46,838 bases of DNA from Pseudomonadales bacterium (GTDB lineage: Bacteria > Pseudomonadota > Gammaproteobacteria > Pseudomonadales > Azotimanducaceae), in NCBI GenBank assembly GCA_016779325.1, contig JADHNU010000017.1:1-46838 (forward strand). Direction: 5' to 3'. Each line of letters begins with the position of its first letter. Position 1 is the first letter of the stretch. A model generated the notes under the pieces. The model had not been told where the DNA came from. It was given only the letters and a program-made list of their open reading frames with translations, and made no database searches. The position numbers and the translations under genes are program-made. Of this stretch, positions 7,764 through 16,005 are shown piece after piece.

Positions 7764-8375
7764 TTACGTTCCTTGCCCTAGCGTCCCGGGACGCGTTGCG
7801 GTGTGCAGCGCCGTTGCCGCGCGCTCCCAATGGCCTTCCAAAAGGGTGGGGACGACGCGCCGCACCTCATCAAAAACCGCCGTCAGCGTTTCCCGCTCCG
7901 CCGCCGGCGGTCGGGAGAGGAGGTAGCCCGTAACCCGGTCCTTATGGCCCGGATGGCTCACCCCGAGGCGAAGACGCGCGAAGTCACTCTTTCCCCCAAA
8001 GGCACTGATCGTATCTCGAACGCCGTTGTTGCCACCGTGACCGCCCCCGAACTTCAGCTTCGCGACCCCAAGGGGCAGGTCGAGCTCGTCGTGTAGCAGC
8101 ATGATCTCGTCCAAGGGGATGCGATAGAACTGGGCAACGGCCAACACGGCACGGCCCGTGGCGTTGTAAAAGGTTTGAGGCACCAGGAAGCGCACATCAA
8201 CGCCCGCTACCGTTGCCCGGGCTAAGAGGCCATGGAACTTTTTTTCCACCTTGAAGGGGGCCTGAAAGGCCTCGGCAAGCTGGGTAACGCAGTCGGTGCC
8301 CGCGTTGTGCCGCGTGTGTTCGTACTCCGCCCCTGGGTTACCGAGGCCGACAAAAAGGCGAATCGCTTGGGTCAT
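7764..8375 (-). CDS. pth: Peptidyl-tRNA hydrolase (with two substituted active-site residues)
   Basis: Pth releases peptides from prematurely dissociated peptidyl-tRNA and is normally essential. The 203-residue product keeps LGNPG (N13), the catalytic His in TRHNAG (H23), N71 and the Asp in HDELDLP (D96). Compared with E. coli, Met67 is replaced by Tyr70 in QTFYN, and the conserved His113 of GGHNG is replaced by Asn116 (GGNNG). Both residues contact the substrate in the E. coli enzyme. The change His to Asn needs only one base (CAC to AAC). The gene lies between rplY and ychF in a conserved operon, so orthology is not in doubt. Confidence 0.93.
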   Translation of the reverse strand: MTQAIRLFVGLGNPGAEYEHTRHNAGTDCVTQLAEAFQAPFKVEKKFHGLLARATVAGVDVRFLVPQTFYNATGRAVLAVAQFYRIPLDEIMLLHDELDLPLGVAKLKFGGGHGGNNGVRDTISAFGGKSDFARLRLGVSHPGHKDRVTGYLLSRPPAAERETLTAVFDEVRRVVPTLLEGHWERAATALHTATRPGTLGQGT

Positions 8376-8409
8376 GGCGTTCCCGCCTCAGCCTCCGATG
8401 GGACGAGGA

Positions 8410-8431
8410 GGGCGCACCCGAGGGTGCGCCC
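8410..8431 (-). repeat. Perfect 10-bp inverted repeat between rplY and pth
   Basis: Arms GGGCGCACCC (8410-8419) and GGGTGCGCCC (8422-8431) are exact reverse complements with a 2-nt centre. The RNA would fold into a very stable GC hairpin in the 69-nt gap after the rplY stop codon. There is no T tract, so it may be a weak terminator, an RNase barrier or a processing site that lowers pth and ychF expression relative to rplY. Confidence 0.6.
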
Positions 8432-8444
8432 CCATCCTTTCGCC

Positions 8445-9077
8445 CTAGCCTTCCTCGCCCGACGCTTCGCCATCCGCGCCGGCTGCCGCTGCGCCGCCGC
8501 GGGCCGCGATCACCGACACAATAGCTTGGTCGTGGTCTGCGCCCTGCCCCAGCGCCGGAATGGCGACCCCTTCGGGAAGGGTGATGTCCGACAGATGTAG
8601 CGTAGCACCCGCCTCGAGACCGGAGACGTCAATTTCGAGGTATTCCGGAAGCGCTGCGGGGAGCGCCGTGACCGTGACCTCGTTCATGTTCTGGCTTAGC
8701 CGGCCACCGGCCTTCACGCCCACGCACTCTTCCTCCCCCACCAGGTGGAGGGACAGGTTCACCGTGAGAAGTTGATCGGCCTGAACGCGCAGGAAGTCGA
8801 TGTGCATGATGTCGCCACGCGCCGGGTGACGCTGCAGGTCTTTCACCACGGCCGCAACTTTGCTTCCGCCAAGCTGAAGCTCAAGGACCTGAGAGTAGAA
8901 GGCCTCGATGCCTTCGGCCTTCGCCAGTTCCCGAGCTTCCAGGGAAACGGACTGGGGCGCGGCGTCACCGCCGTAAATAATGCCGGGCACGCGCTTTTCT
9001 AGACGACGCAGGCGGCGGCTCGCACCCTTCCCCACGTCTTCTCGCGGCTCGGCGCTCAAAACCAGTTGATCGGTCAT
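8445..9077 (-). CDS. rplY: 50S ribosomal protein L25, CTC/TL5 type
   Basis: bL25 binds 5S rRNA. At 210 residues this is the long form: an N-terminal L25 domain (about residues 1-95, with GIIYGGDAAPQSVSLEARELAKA) followed by a C-terminal TL5/CTC beta domain (VGVKAGGRLSQNMNEVTV, then LEAGATLHLSDITLPEGV). It ends in a low-complexity Ala/Gly/Glu tail. ATG 9077 has AGAGG about 9 nt upstream. It follows prs in the conserved prs-rplY-pth-ychF order. Confidence 0.95.
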   Translation of the reverse strand: MTDQLVLSAEPREDVGKGASRRLRRLEKRVPGIIYGGDAAPQSVSLEARELAKAEGIEAFYSQVLELQLGGSKVAAVVKDLQRHPARGDIMHIDFLRVQADQLLTVNLSLHLVGEEECVGVKAGGRLSQNMNEVTVTALPAALPEYLEIDVSGLEAGATLHLSDITLPEGVAIPALGQGADHDQAIVSVIAARGGAAAAGADGEASGEEG

Positions 9078-9186
9078 GACAACACCTCTCTATGTGGGAG
9101 CTTTAGAACGCCGGCGCGACCACCGACTTTCGCTCCCCTTGCCCGCCCGGAATTGGGCCTTGGGCACCAAGTTGCGCTTTGGGCGC

Positions 9187-10131
9187 TTAGCCGAAGAGTT
9201 CGCTGATGGACTCTTCGTTACTAATTCTGCGGATGGACTCCGCGAGCAGCTCATCGAGCGATAGCTGCACAATTTTCCCACTTGCGGCGCCGGCCTCGCT
9301 GAGCGGAATCGTGTCCGTTACCACGAGCCGGTCCAGCACCGATGCTTCAATCCGCTCTATCGCGCCACCGGAGAGCACCGGATGGGTGCAATAGCTCGCC
9401 ACGGACTTCGCCCCCATACCCTTAAGGGCCTCCGCGGCCTTACAAAGCGTGCCCGCCGTATCGACGATGTCGTCCACGAGGATGCAGCTCCGCCCTGCCA
9501 CATCACCGATAATATTCATCACCTGGGCTTCGTTGGCTCGAGGGCGGCGCTTGTCGATGATGGCCAAATCGGCATCGTTCAGCTGCTTGGCGATGGCCCG
9601 CGCCCGCACCACCCCGCCGATATCGGGCGACACCACCACGGGGTTTTCATAACCGACCCCCAAGGCGTGCTCCACGAGCACCGGCGATCCGTAAACGTTA
9701 TCCACCGTGATGTTGAAGAACCCCTGGATCTGATCAGCGTGCAGATCCACCGTGAGCACCCGGTTCACCCCCGCGGATGCAATCATATCGGCTACCACCT
9801 TCGCGCTGATGGCGACCCGGGCCGACCGGGGCCGGCGATCCTGGCGCGCATAGCCAAAATAAGGCATCACCGCGGTAATACGGCCGGCGGAGGCGCGCTT
9901 TAGGGCATCCGCCATGATCAGCAGCTCAAGGATGGCATCGCTCGTGGGGGCGCAGGTGGATTGCAGCAGGAAGACGTCCTGCCCGCGGACGTTCTCTAAA
10001 ATCTCAACGTCCACTTCGCCGTCGCTAAATCGCCCCACCCGCGCGCGCCCCAAGGGATACCCAAGGCGCGCCGCGATGCGCTCAGAAAGCTGGGGGTTTG
10101 CGTTTCCCGTGAACAGTTTGAGCTTCGACAC
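9187..10131 (-). CDS. prs: Ribose-phosphate pyrophosphokinase
   Basis: Prs makes PRPP from ribose-5-phosphate and ATP for nucleotide, histidine, tryptophan and NAD synthesis. The 314-residue protein is close to E. coli Prs: FSDGEV and ENVRG near the N terminus, [10 protein letters not shown] (ATP site), [11 protein letters not shown], and the PRPP loop [15 protein letters not shown], ending in [13 protein letters not shown] 10131 is chosen because AGAGG lies 6 nt upstream and it yields the family N terminus ([12 protein letters not shown]). The in-frame GTG at 10146 would add five residues and overlap the ribosome-binding site. It lies 36 bp after tRNA-Gln. Confidence 0.95.
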   Translation of the reverse strand: MSKLKLFTGNANPQLSERIAARLGYPLGRARVGRFSDGEVDVEILENVRGQDVFLLQSTCAPTSDAILELLIMADALKRASAGRITAVMPYFGYARQDRRPRSARVAISAKVVADMIASAGVNRVLTVDLHADQIQGFFNITVDNVYGSPVLVEHALGVGYENPVVVSPDIGGVVRARAIAKQLNDADLAIIDKRRPRANEAQVMNIIGDVAGRSCILVDDIVDTAGTLCKAAEALKGMGAKSVASYCTHPVLSGGAIERIEASVLDRLVVTDTIPLSEAGAASGKIVQLSLDELLAESIRRISNEESISELFG

Positions 10132-10147
10132 GGGCGCCCTCTCCACT

Positions 10148-10160
10148 GCGCCCGGGGCGC
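10148..10160 (-). repeat. Near-perfect GC palindrome between tRNA-Gln and prs
   Basis: GCGCCC and GGGCGC flank a single central base. It sits just after the tRNA 3' end and before the prs ribosome-binding site, so it may aid tRNA 3' processing or pausing. The role is unproven. Confidence 0.4.
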
Positions 10161-10167
10161 TGCCATA

Positions 10168-10243
10168 TGGCTGGGGTGGCAGGACTCGAACCTGCGAATG
10201 CCGGAATCAAAATCCGGTGCCTTACCAACTTGGCGACACCCCA
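10168..10243 (-). tRNA. tRNA-Gln (TTG anticodon)
   Basis: A 76-nt cloverleaf with encoded CCA. Acceptor arms are TGGGGTG and CACCCCA, the discriminator is G, and the T-arm contains GGTTCGAGTCC. The anticodon stem CCGGA/TCCGG encloses TTTTGAT, giving anticodon TTG. It lies 11 bp after the ispE stop and on the same strand, so it is probably processed from the ispE-prs transcript. The ispE-tRNA-Gln-prs arrangement is shared with Pseudomonas. Confidence 0.95.
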
Positions 10244-10254
10244 AGAAAACGTTT

Positions 10255-11094
10255 TTACGCGAGCGCAGCCGCAGCGCGCTCCGGGCTCTCCGCTAGCGCG
10301 TTAACAGCCCAGGCGCGCCAAGGCGCGGGGACCGCCGCGGCACACGCTTCGGCGTCGGCGCGGGACGGAAACACCGCAAAGAGGCAAGCCCCTGTCCCCG
10401 TTAGCTGCGCTGGCCCGTAGGCCTTAAGCCACGCTAGCGCTCGCCCCACCTCTGGGTAACGAGCGAGAACCACTGGCAGGCAGTCATTATGGCCACCGCC
10501 GTCGAAAAAGGCGGGTATTCTGCTGAGGGGGGTATCCCGTGTCAATTCTCGAGCGGAAAAGATTTCCTTCGTGGGCACGGAAACCCCAGGGTGAAGGATC
10601 ACCAAATGAGCGACTGCCGTGCCAAGGGGGGTCAATTCTTCCCCTACGCCCTCAGCCCAAGCGGTCTGTCCGTGGACGAAGACGGGAACATCAGCACCCA
10701 AGGCGGCACCGAGTTCAGCCAGCGTACGCCGGGAAGCGCCCAACTTCCACAGCGTGTTTAGGCCCAGCAAGGTGGCCGCGGCATCGCTAGATCCCCCGCC
10801 AAGCCCGCCCCCTTCGGGAATCCGTTTGCGCAACGTCAGCGCAGCGCCCGCTTGCACGGAAAAGCGGTCCTGTAGCAGGCGGGCCGCCCGCAGACAGAGG
10901 TCATCCTTTCCGCCCGGAGCATCACTACCTTCGGTGAAGCGCAGGTCGGGCGCCGGCTCAAGGATGAGCTCGTCGCACAAATCGACAAGCTGAAAAACCG
11001 TCTGCAACGTGTGATAGCCATCGGCACGACGACCGGTGACGTGGAGAAAAAGATTCACCTTCGCGCAGGGATAAAGGGTGAGGACGTCGGTCAT
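10255..11094 (-). CDS. ispE: 4-diphosphocytidyl-2-C-methyl-D-erythritol kinase
   Basis: IspE phosphorylates CDP-ME at the 2-hydroxyl in the MEP pathway of isoprenoid synthesis. The 279-residue GHMP kinase has the N-terminal AKVNLFLHVTGRRADGYH, the ATP loop PEGGGLGGGSSDAAATLLGL, GADVPVF containing the catalytic Asp, and the C-terminal TGTGACLFA motif. The ATG at 11094 overlaps the lolB stop in an ATGA, implying translational coupling; the in-frame TTG at 11112 lacks a good ribosome-binding site. It may feed the undecaprenyl lipid used by RodA and UppP elsewhere in the window. Confidence 0.95.
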   Translation of the reverse strand: MTDVLTLYPCAKVNLFLHVTGRRADGYHTLQTVFQLVDLCDELILEPAPDLRFTEGSDAPGGKDDLCLRAARLLQDRFSVQAGAALTLRKRIPEGGGLGGGSSDAAATLLGLNTLWKLGASRRTLAELGAALGADVPVFVHGQTAWAEGVGEELTPLGTAVAHLVILHPGVSVPTKEIFSARELTRDTPLSRIPAFFDGGGHNDCLPVVLARYPEVGRALAWLKAYGPAQLTGTGACLFAVFPSRADAEACAAAVPAPWRAWAVNALAESPERAAAALA

Positions 11095-11639
11095 GGGGTG
11101 GGTGCTTCCCAAGTAAAAATCGCGAGTCTAAGCGACGTCACCCCGCGCTCAAGGGTCAACAGGGTCGGCAGGCCGTCATCACCGCGCCGCACCCCTATGC
11201 GCCAGCCGCCCTGCTCAAAACCGTCGGCCCCGCGGCGTCCCGCGGGCCCAAGGGCCGGGGCCGGTCGCCCAAGTAGCCAGTGGGGCAGCGCGGCAAAGGG
11301 CGGAGGCGCCTGCAGCCAGGTCGCCAACAGCTCGTCCGGGGAGGCGCTTTGCACCGTGCCCTCCCGAAGCAAGGTCGCCCCCTGCGCGTCGCCCTCGAGC
11401 ACCACGAGGCCCGCACCGAAGGGCCCAAAGGCCGTCACCCGAAAGGCTTCCCCCTCCTGGCGCCAGCTCAGCTGACCGCGGCCGGCACCGGCCTCCGATT
11501 TCAAGGCCATGCGGGCCTCAAGGAAAAATCGCTCCGGCGTCAGGCCCCCTGGGGATGGCGCAACGCTCTCACACCCCTGAAGCACCCCGAGGACCACGCA
11601 AAGCATCGCCAGCCAGCGCCCAAGCCAAGAAACGCTCAT
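11091..11639 (-). CDS. lolB: Outer-membrane lipoprotein receptor LolB
   Basis: LolB accepts lipoproteins from LolA and inserts them into the outer membrane. The 182-residue protein begins with a lipoprotein signal peptide whose lipobox is LQGC (C23), followed by a beta-barrel-like LolB domain (FFLEARMALKSEAGAGRGQLSW, then FRVTAFGPFGAGLVVLEGD). Sequence conservation in this family is low, so the call also rests on position: immediately upstream of ispE, as in most gammaproteobacteria. Its ATG overlaps the TPR gene stop (ATGA) and its TGA overlaps the ispE ATG, so three genes are coupled. Confidence 0.9.
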   Translation of the reverse strand: MSVSWLGRWLAMLCVVLGVLQGCESVAPSPGGLTPERFFLEARMALKSEAGAGRGQLSWRQEGEAFRVTAFGPFGAGLVVLEGDAQGATLLREGTVQSASPDELLATWLQAPPPFAALPHWLLGRPAPALGPAGRRGADGFEQGGWRIGVRRGDDGLPTLLTLERGVTSLRLAIFTWEAPTP

Positions 11640-13492
11640 ACGCCCCCCAAGCCCCGACCCAGCTGGCGCCGCATGACCGTTAACCCCCGATCCCCCAAGA
11701 GGCGTCGCACCGTTTCCACCAACGTAGGATCCTCTGGATCCCCTTCAAGACCCGCAAGCCAGGCCTGCCGCGCCCGATTTCGGCGCCCCAAGCGCCAATA
11801 GACCTCCCCCAGGTGTGCCGCAATTTCCCCATCGCCGCGGCGTTGATAAGCCTGACGAAGGGGCTCTAAAGCGCCCTCAAGATCGCCGCGCTTAAAGGCA
11901 ACCCACCCGAGGGAGTCGAGGAAGGCCGGCGTATCCGGGGCTAGACGAAGCGCCTGCTCCACAAGCGCCTGGGCCTCGTCTAAACGTTCGCCCCGTTCAG
12001 CAAGAAAGAACCCCAGCGCATTCATTGCTTGAGCGTGCGCCGGGGCCAAGGCGAGAACGGCACGCAAATCTGCCTCCGCCGCCGCCCCCTGCCCCCGGGC
12101 TTCCGCTAGCAGTGCCCGCCGATAATAGAGAGACGGAGTGGGGCGCGCCGCCAGCGCATGGGTCAGCACCCGCTCGGCTGCCGCCGGCCCCGCCTCGGCC
12201 AGCAAGGCATCCGCCAGGCTCAAGGCCGTACGCTCCAGCGCCTCCGGATAGCGCGTCCCTTGCGCGACTAAAAAGCGGTCGAGCAACGTCGGATCGTTCT
12301 GGCGTTGCAGCCAAAAAGCCGCGCGCCGGAGCATGCGCCCCTGCTCCCGCCCCGGCGGCAGGGTCGCCCACAGCGCCAGGGCTGCGGCGAGCCGGCCCTC
12401 CCGGGCGGCCACCTCACCCCGATGAAAGGCCACCTGCGCCGGCCGCTGTCCGAGCGCATCCAATCGATCAAGATAGGCGCTCGCTTCGTCCAAAAGGTCT
12501 TGGTCGAGATGAATCAGTGCGAGGGCAAGCAGGAGGTCGGCTTGCTCCCCACTACGTTGAAGAAGGGACAGGAAATCATCCCGCGCCGCATCAAGATCGT
12601 TAAGCCGCACCTGAAGGCGCGCGCGGGCGAACCGAAGCCCCCCCGCGTCGGGGAATTTTTCGAGCCCCTCCTCAAGATGACCAAGGGCCGCCGCCAGCTG
12701 TCCCGTCCCTTCCAAGGCTTCGGCCCGCCAGCCTACCTCCGTGGGCGACGCCAACATGGTCAAACCGGCATCGGCCATGAGGATGAGCGCGTCTTCGTAG
12801 AGGCGCTGAGCCAGGTATATCCGCACCGCGGCCCGTGCCAGCCCACGCGCTAAGGATCGTGGCGTCTCGGCCACGAAGGCGCGCTGCGCGAGGCGCTGGG
12901 CTAAGCGCGCCCGCTCCGCCTCATCGACTTCCGCCAGGAGCACCCCGTCCACGAAGCGGTCAAAGAGTACCGGGCCTGCGAGCGCGGCGAGGGGCGCCAG
13001 GGTGTCGAGCACCCCCCCAAAGTTTCCCGACCGCCCGAGGGCCCGGGCAAAGGCCAGGCGACTGACCGGATCGGGGCGATCGCGCAGCAGGGCTTGCGCC
13101 AGCGTGAACTCCAGGGCGGGATCGTCTCCGTACCCGGCGAGCGTGAGCGCGCGCTGCAGGACCGCCGGATCGGAAGCCTCCTCCGCCAGCAAAGCTAAAT
13201 AGGCGCCCAGGGCCCCGTCCAGATCGCCGCTGAGGAGTTGCCGTTCCGCACTCATGAGGGCGAGCATCAAGGCCGGCGCCATGGGCCGCGCCGGTAAGGC
13301 CGGCCCTTCCACCACGGCCTCAGCCCTTGGCATGGAGAGGGAAGACGAAGGCGCCTCGAGCGCGGCAGGCGCTTGCCGAGCGCTGTCAGTCACCGCAGCG
13401 CAGCCGGCCAGACCCACAACCCATAGCCAGGCAAAAGCGCGCCCCCTGCGCTGCCGACGGGGGGGGAGGACAGGACGAGGATTTTCCGCCAC
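11636..13492 (-). CDS. TPR-repeat lipoprotein upstream of lolB
   Basis: A 618-residue protein of the conserved TPR family found between hemA and lolB in Pseudomonas-type genomes. GTG 13492, with AAGG about 7 nt upstream, gives a signal peptide with an Arg-rich n-region and the lipobox LAGC (C31). Upstream starts (ATG 13558 or beyond) would put 50 or more residues before the hydrophobic core. The rest is alpha-helical repeats, with the clearest TPRs near residues 455-600 (AHAQAMNALGFFLAERGERL and AFLDSLGWVAFKRGDLEGAL). It is probably an outer-membrane scaffold facing the periplasm. Coupling to lolB suggests a role in envelope biogenesis, but this is inference. Confidence 0.85.
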   Translation of the reverse strand: MAENPRPVLPPRRQRRGRAFAWLWVVGLAGCAAVTDSARQAPAALEAPSSSLSMPRAEAVVEGPALPARPMAPALMLALMSAERQLLSGDLDGALGAYLALLAEEASDPAVLQRALTLAGYGDDPALEFTLAQALLRDRPDPVSRLAFARALGRSGNFGGVLDTLAPLAALAGPVLFDRFVDGVLLAEVDEAERARLAQRLAQRAFVAETPRSLARGLARAAVRIYLAQRLYEDALILMADAGLTMLASPTEVGWRAEALEGTGQLAAALGHLEEGLEKFPDAGGLRFARARLQVRLNDLDAARDDFLSLLQRSGEQADLLLALALIHLDQDLLDEASAYLDRLDALGQRPAQVAFHRGEVAAREGRLAAALALWATLPPGREQGRMLRRAAFWLQRQNDPTLLDRFLVAQGTRYPEALERTALSLADALLAEAGPAAAERVLTHALAARPTPSLYYRRALLAEARGQGAAAEADLRAVLALAPAHAQAMNALGFFLAERGERLDEAQALVEQALRLAPDTPAFLDSLGWVAFKRGDLEGALEPLRQAYQRRGDGEIAAHLGEVYWRLGRRNRARQAWLAGLEGDPEDPTLVETVRRLLGDRGLTVMRRQLGRGLGGV

Positions 13493-13507
13493 AATGGCGC
13501 CTTGAAG

Positions 13508-13531
13508 CAGTGTCAAGTCGCCTTGACACTG
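13508..13531. promoter_or_regulatory. Perfect 10-bp inverted repeat in the hemA/TPR divergent region
   Basis: Arms CAGTGTCAAG (13508-13517) and CTTGACACTG (13522-13531) are exact reverse complements around TCGC. Each arm carries a TTGACA hexamer on one strand. It lies 16 nt upstream of the TPR gene start and 81 bp upstream of hemA. It could be an operator for a dimeric regulator or a 5'-UTR hairpin of the TPR mRNA. No regulator can be named. Confidence 0.5.
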
Positions 13532-13612
13532 TCGCGTCCAGTCATCGTTCCAGGGCATCTTGGACGCGCGGTGAAGTAGGATCACGGGGGTGGGTTCTTA
13601 CCTATCTGTTTT

Positions 13613-14881
13613 ATGAGTGTGCTGGCTCTTGGCTTCAATCATGTCACGGCGCCCATTGAACTGCGCGAGCGCGTGGCTTTTCCAACGCATCAGCTACCCG
13701 ATGCCCTCCGGGCGCTGCGGGAAACGCTGCGTATAGACGAAGTCGCCATTCTGTCCACGTGCAACCGTACCGAACTTTACTGCTGGGCGCCTAACACCGA
13801 TCCCGGCGCGATCTTGGACTGGGTCAGCGGTTACCACCATATGGACCGGGGACGCCTTTCCCAATCTGCCTACCTTCATCAGGACCAAGCCGCCGTTCGT
13901 CACACCATGCGCGTGGCCGCGGGGCTCGATTCCATGGTGCTTGGGGAGCCGCAGATCCTCGGTCAGGTCAAAGACGCGTGGGATATCGCCCGCGACACGG
14001 GCACCCTGGGCCCCGAACTTGACCGCCTGTCCCAGCATACCCTCAGCACGGCCAAGCGCGTGCGGACGGATACGGACATTGGCCGCCATCCCGTCTCCGT
14101 CGCCTATGCGGCGGTCAGCCTAGCGCAGTCCATCTTCACCAACTTGAGCGACGCCCGAGCGCTCCTCCTGGGCGCCGGGGACACCATCGAGCTGGTGGCA
14201 GAACACCTTCGCCAAGCCGGCGTGCATCGCATGACCATTGCGAATCGCACCTTTGCTCGGGCCCGGAGCCTCGCGGAGCGCTTTGGCGCGGAAGCCATCT
14301 TGCTGTCCGATCTGAGCGCTGCCCTACCCCAGGCCGATATCCTCATTGCCTCGACCGCGGCAGACCTGCCGATTCTTGGGAAAGGCATGGTGGAAAGCGC
14401 GCTAAAAGCGCGGCGTCGGCGCCCGATGTTTATGGTGGATATCGCCGTTCCCCGGGACATCGAACCCCAAGTCGGTCGCCTCGACGATGTTTTCCTCTAC
14501 ACCGTGGACGACCTCGCGGATATCATTGCGGAAAACCGCCGCGCTCGAGAGCACGCTGCTCAGGACGCGGAGCTCATCATCGAGCAAGGGGTAACGGCCT
14601 ATCTTCGAGACGTGCGCGCCCGCGCCGCCTCCGAAACGGTCCGGGCCTACCGAAATCTTGCCGAGGCCCAGGCGGACGATGAGCTTGAGCGGGCGCTGAA
14701 ACGCCTCCGCGCTGGCGAAGATCCGGAAGCCGTCCTGCGGCGCTTTAGCCGGTCCCTTACCAACAAGCTTACCCACCTGCCCACGGCTCGCCTCCGGGAA
14801 GCCAGTGCGGCGGGCCGCCACGAAGCGCTGGCTCACGGCCGCCGGCTCCTTGGCCTCGACGCGGGTTACCACGACGACTAG
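13613..14881 (+). CDS. hemA: Glutamyl-tRNA reductase
   Basis: HemA reduces glutamyl-tRNA to glutamate-1-semialdehyde with NADPH, the first committed step of C5-pathway haem synthesis. The 422-residue protein starts [20 protein letters not shown] and carries the catalytic C50 in [10 protein letters not shown], the conserved [14 protein letters not shown] region, [17 protein letters not shown], an NADPH-binding domain ([16 protein letters not shown]) and a C-terminal dimerisation helix. The ATG at 13613 fits the family N terminus exactly. No Shine-Dalgarno sequence is visible; the upstream bases are pyrimidine-rich. It leads hemA-prfA-prmC-moeB, the order seen in Pseudomonas. Confidence 0.95.
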   Translation: MSVLALGFNHVTAPIELRERVAFPTHQLPDALRALRETLRIDEVAILSTCNRTELYCWAPNTDPGAILDWVSGYHHMDRGRLSQSAYLHQDQAAVRHTMRVAAGLDSMVLGEPQILGQVKDAWDIARDTGTLGPELDRLSQHTLSTAKRVRTDTDIGRHPVSVAYAAVSLAQSIFTNLSDARALLLGAGDTIELVAEHLRQAGVHRMTIANRTFARARSLAERFGAEAILLSDLSAALPQADILIASTAADLPILGKGMVESALKARRRRPMFMVDIAVPRDIEPQVGRLDDVFLYTVDDLADIIAENRRAREHAAQDAELIIEQGVTAYLRDVRARAASETVRAYRNLAEAQADDELERALKRLRAGEDPEAVLRRFSRSLTNKLTHLPTARLREASAAGRHEALAHGRRLLGLDAGYHDD

Positions 14882-14882
14882 A

Positions 14883-14899
14883 ACGCTGCTGGTCAGCGT
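14883..14899 (+). repeat. 6-bp hairpin between hemA and prfA
   Basis: Arms ACGCTG and CAGCGT surround CTGGT directly after the hemA stop and before the prfA ribosome-binding site. It has no T tract and may only tune mRNA stability between the two genes. Confidence 0.3.
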
Positions 14900-14919
14900 C
14901 TCGCAAGGAACTAGGCACC

Positions 14920-16005
14920 ATGAGAACCAGCCTTTTAGCCCGGCTAGAAGAGGCCAAGGACCGCCACGAGGAACTCGCGGCCCACATGGCCGATCCCGAA
15001 ACGAGCCAAGACGCCACTGCCTACGCCCGCTTCTCCAAGGAATACGCCGATCTTGACCCTATCATCACGGCCTTTCGGCGCTGGCAGGCGGCGGAAGACG
15101 ATGTTGCCGGGGCTCGAGATCTCCTTAGCGACGACGACCCTGAGCTTCGCGCCCTTGCGAAGGAATCCTTAGCCGAGGCCGAGGCCGAGCGGGATCAACT
15201 CGAGGATGCCCTCGAACAGCTCCTGATGCCCCGAGATCCGGAAGACGGGGCCAACGTCTTCCTTGAAATCCGCGCCGGCACCGGGGGCGACGAAGCGGCG
15301 CTTTTCGCCGGTGATCTTCTTCGCATGTATCTGCGCTATGCGGAGCAGCGCCGCTGGCAAACGGAAATCCTCTCCGAGCGCCCAGCGGAGCTCGGGGGAT
15401 ACCGGGAAGTTGTCGTCCGTCTAGCGGGAAGCGAAGGGGTTTACGGGCGGCTGAAATTCGAATCCGGCGCCCATCGCGTGCAGCGCGTGCCCGCCACCGA
15501 GTCCCAAGGCCGCATTCATACTTCCGCCTGCACCGTCGCCATACTGCCTGAACCGGAAGAAACGGCTGCCATCGAACTCAATAAGGAAGAGCTGCGCATT
15601 GATACCTTTAGGGCATCGGGGGCAGGCGGGCAGCACGTAAACAAAACCGACTCCGCTATTCGCATTACCCATCTCCCCACGGGATTGGTGGTGGAGTGCC
15701 AAGATGAACGCTCCCAGCATAAAAATCGTGCGCGCGCCCTTGCGCTCCTGGCCGCCCGCCTCACGGATAGGGAAAAGCAGGCGGCCCAGCAGGCCCGGGC
15801 AGACCAACGCCGCAACCTAGTCGGTTCCGGCGACCGCTCGGAACGTATCCGCACCTATAACTTCCCTCAGGGGCGTATGACCGATCATCGCATCGATCTC
15901 ACGCTCTACGCCCTCGAGGCCATTCTTGAAGGCGACCTCGACCAGGTGGTGAACCCCCTTCTCCGGGAGCATCAGGCCGACCTGCTCGCCGCCGCCGAGG
16001 GATGA
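14920..16005 (+). CDS. prfA: Peptide chain release factor 1
   Basis: RF1 reads UAA and UAG stop codons and triggers peptide release. The 361-residue protein has an N-terminal helical domain, the codon-reading PAT motif at residues 191-193 ([16 protein letters not shown]), and the catalytic GGQ at 236-238 within [17 protein letters not shown] 14920 follows AAGGA by 8 nt. Its stop overlaps the start of prmC, whose product methylates the GGQ glutamine, a coupling of enzyme and substrate kept across bacteria. Confidence 0.97.
   Translation: MRTSLLARLEEAKDRHEELAAHMADPETSQDATAYARFSKEYADLDPIITAFRRWQAAEDDVAGARDLLSDDDPELRALAKESLAEAEAERDQLEDALEQLLMPRDPEDGANVFLEIRAGTGGDEAALFAGDLLRMYLRYAEQRRWQTEILSERPAELGGYREVVVRLAGSEGVYGRLKFESGAHRVQRVPATESQGRIHTSACTVAILPEPEETAAIELNKEELRIDTFRASGAGGQHVNKTDSAIRITHLPTGLVVECQDERSQHKNRARALALLAARLTDREKQAAQQARADQRRNLVGSGDRSERIRTYNFPQGRMTDHRIDLTLYALEAILEGDLDQVVNPLLREHQADLLAAAEG

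Noticed and set aside
13493-13585. Upstream extension of the TPR lipoprotein
   Set aside because: It would place over 50 residues before the signal peptide core and would translate the 13508-13531 inverted repeat.
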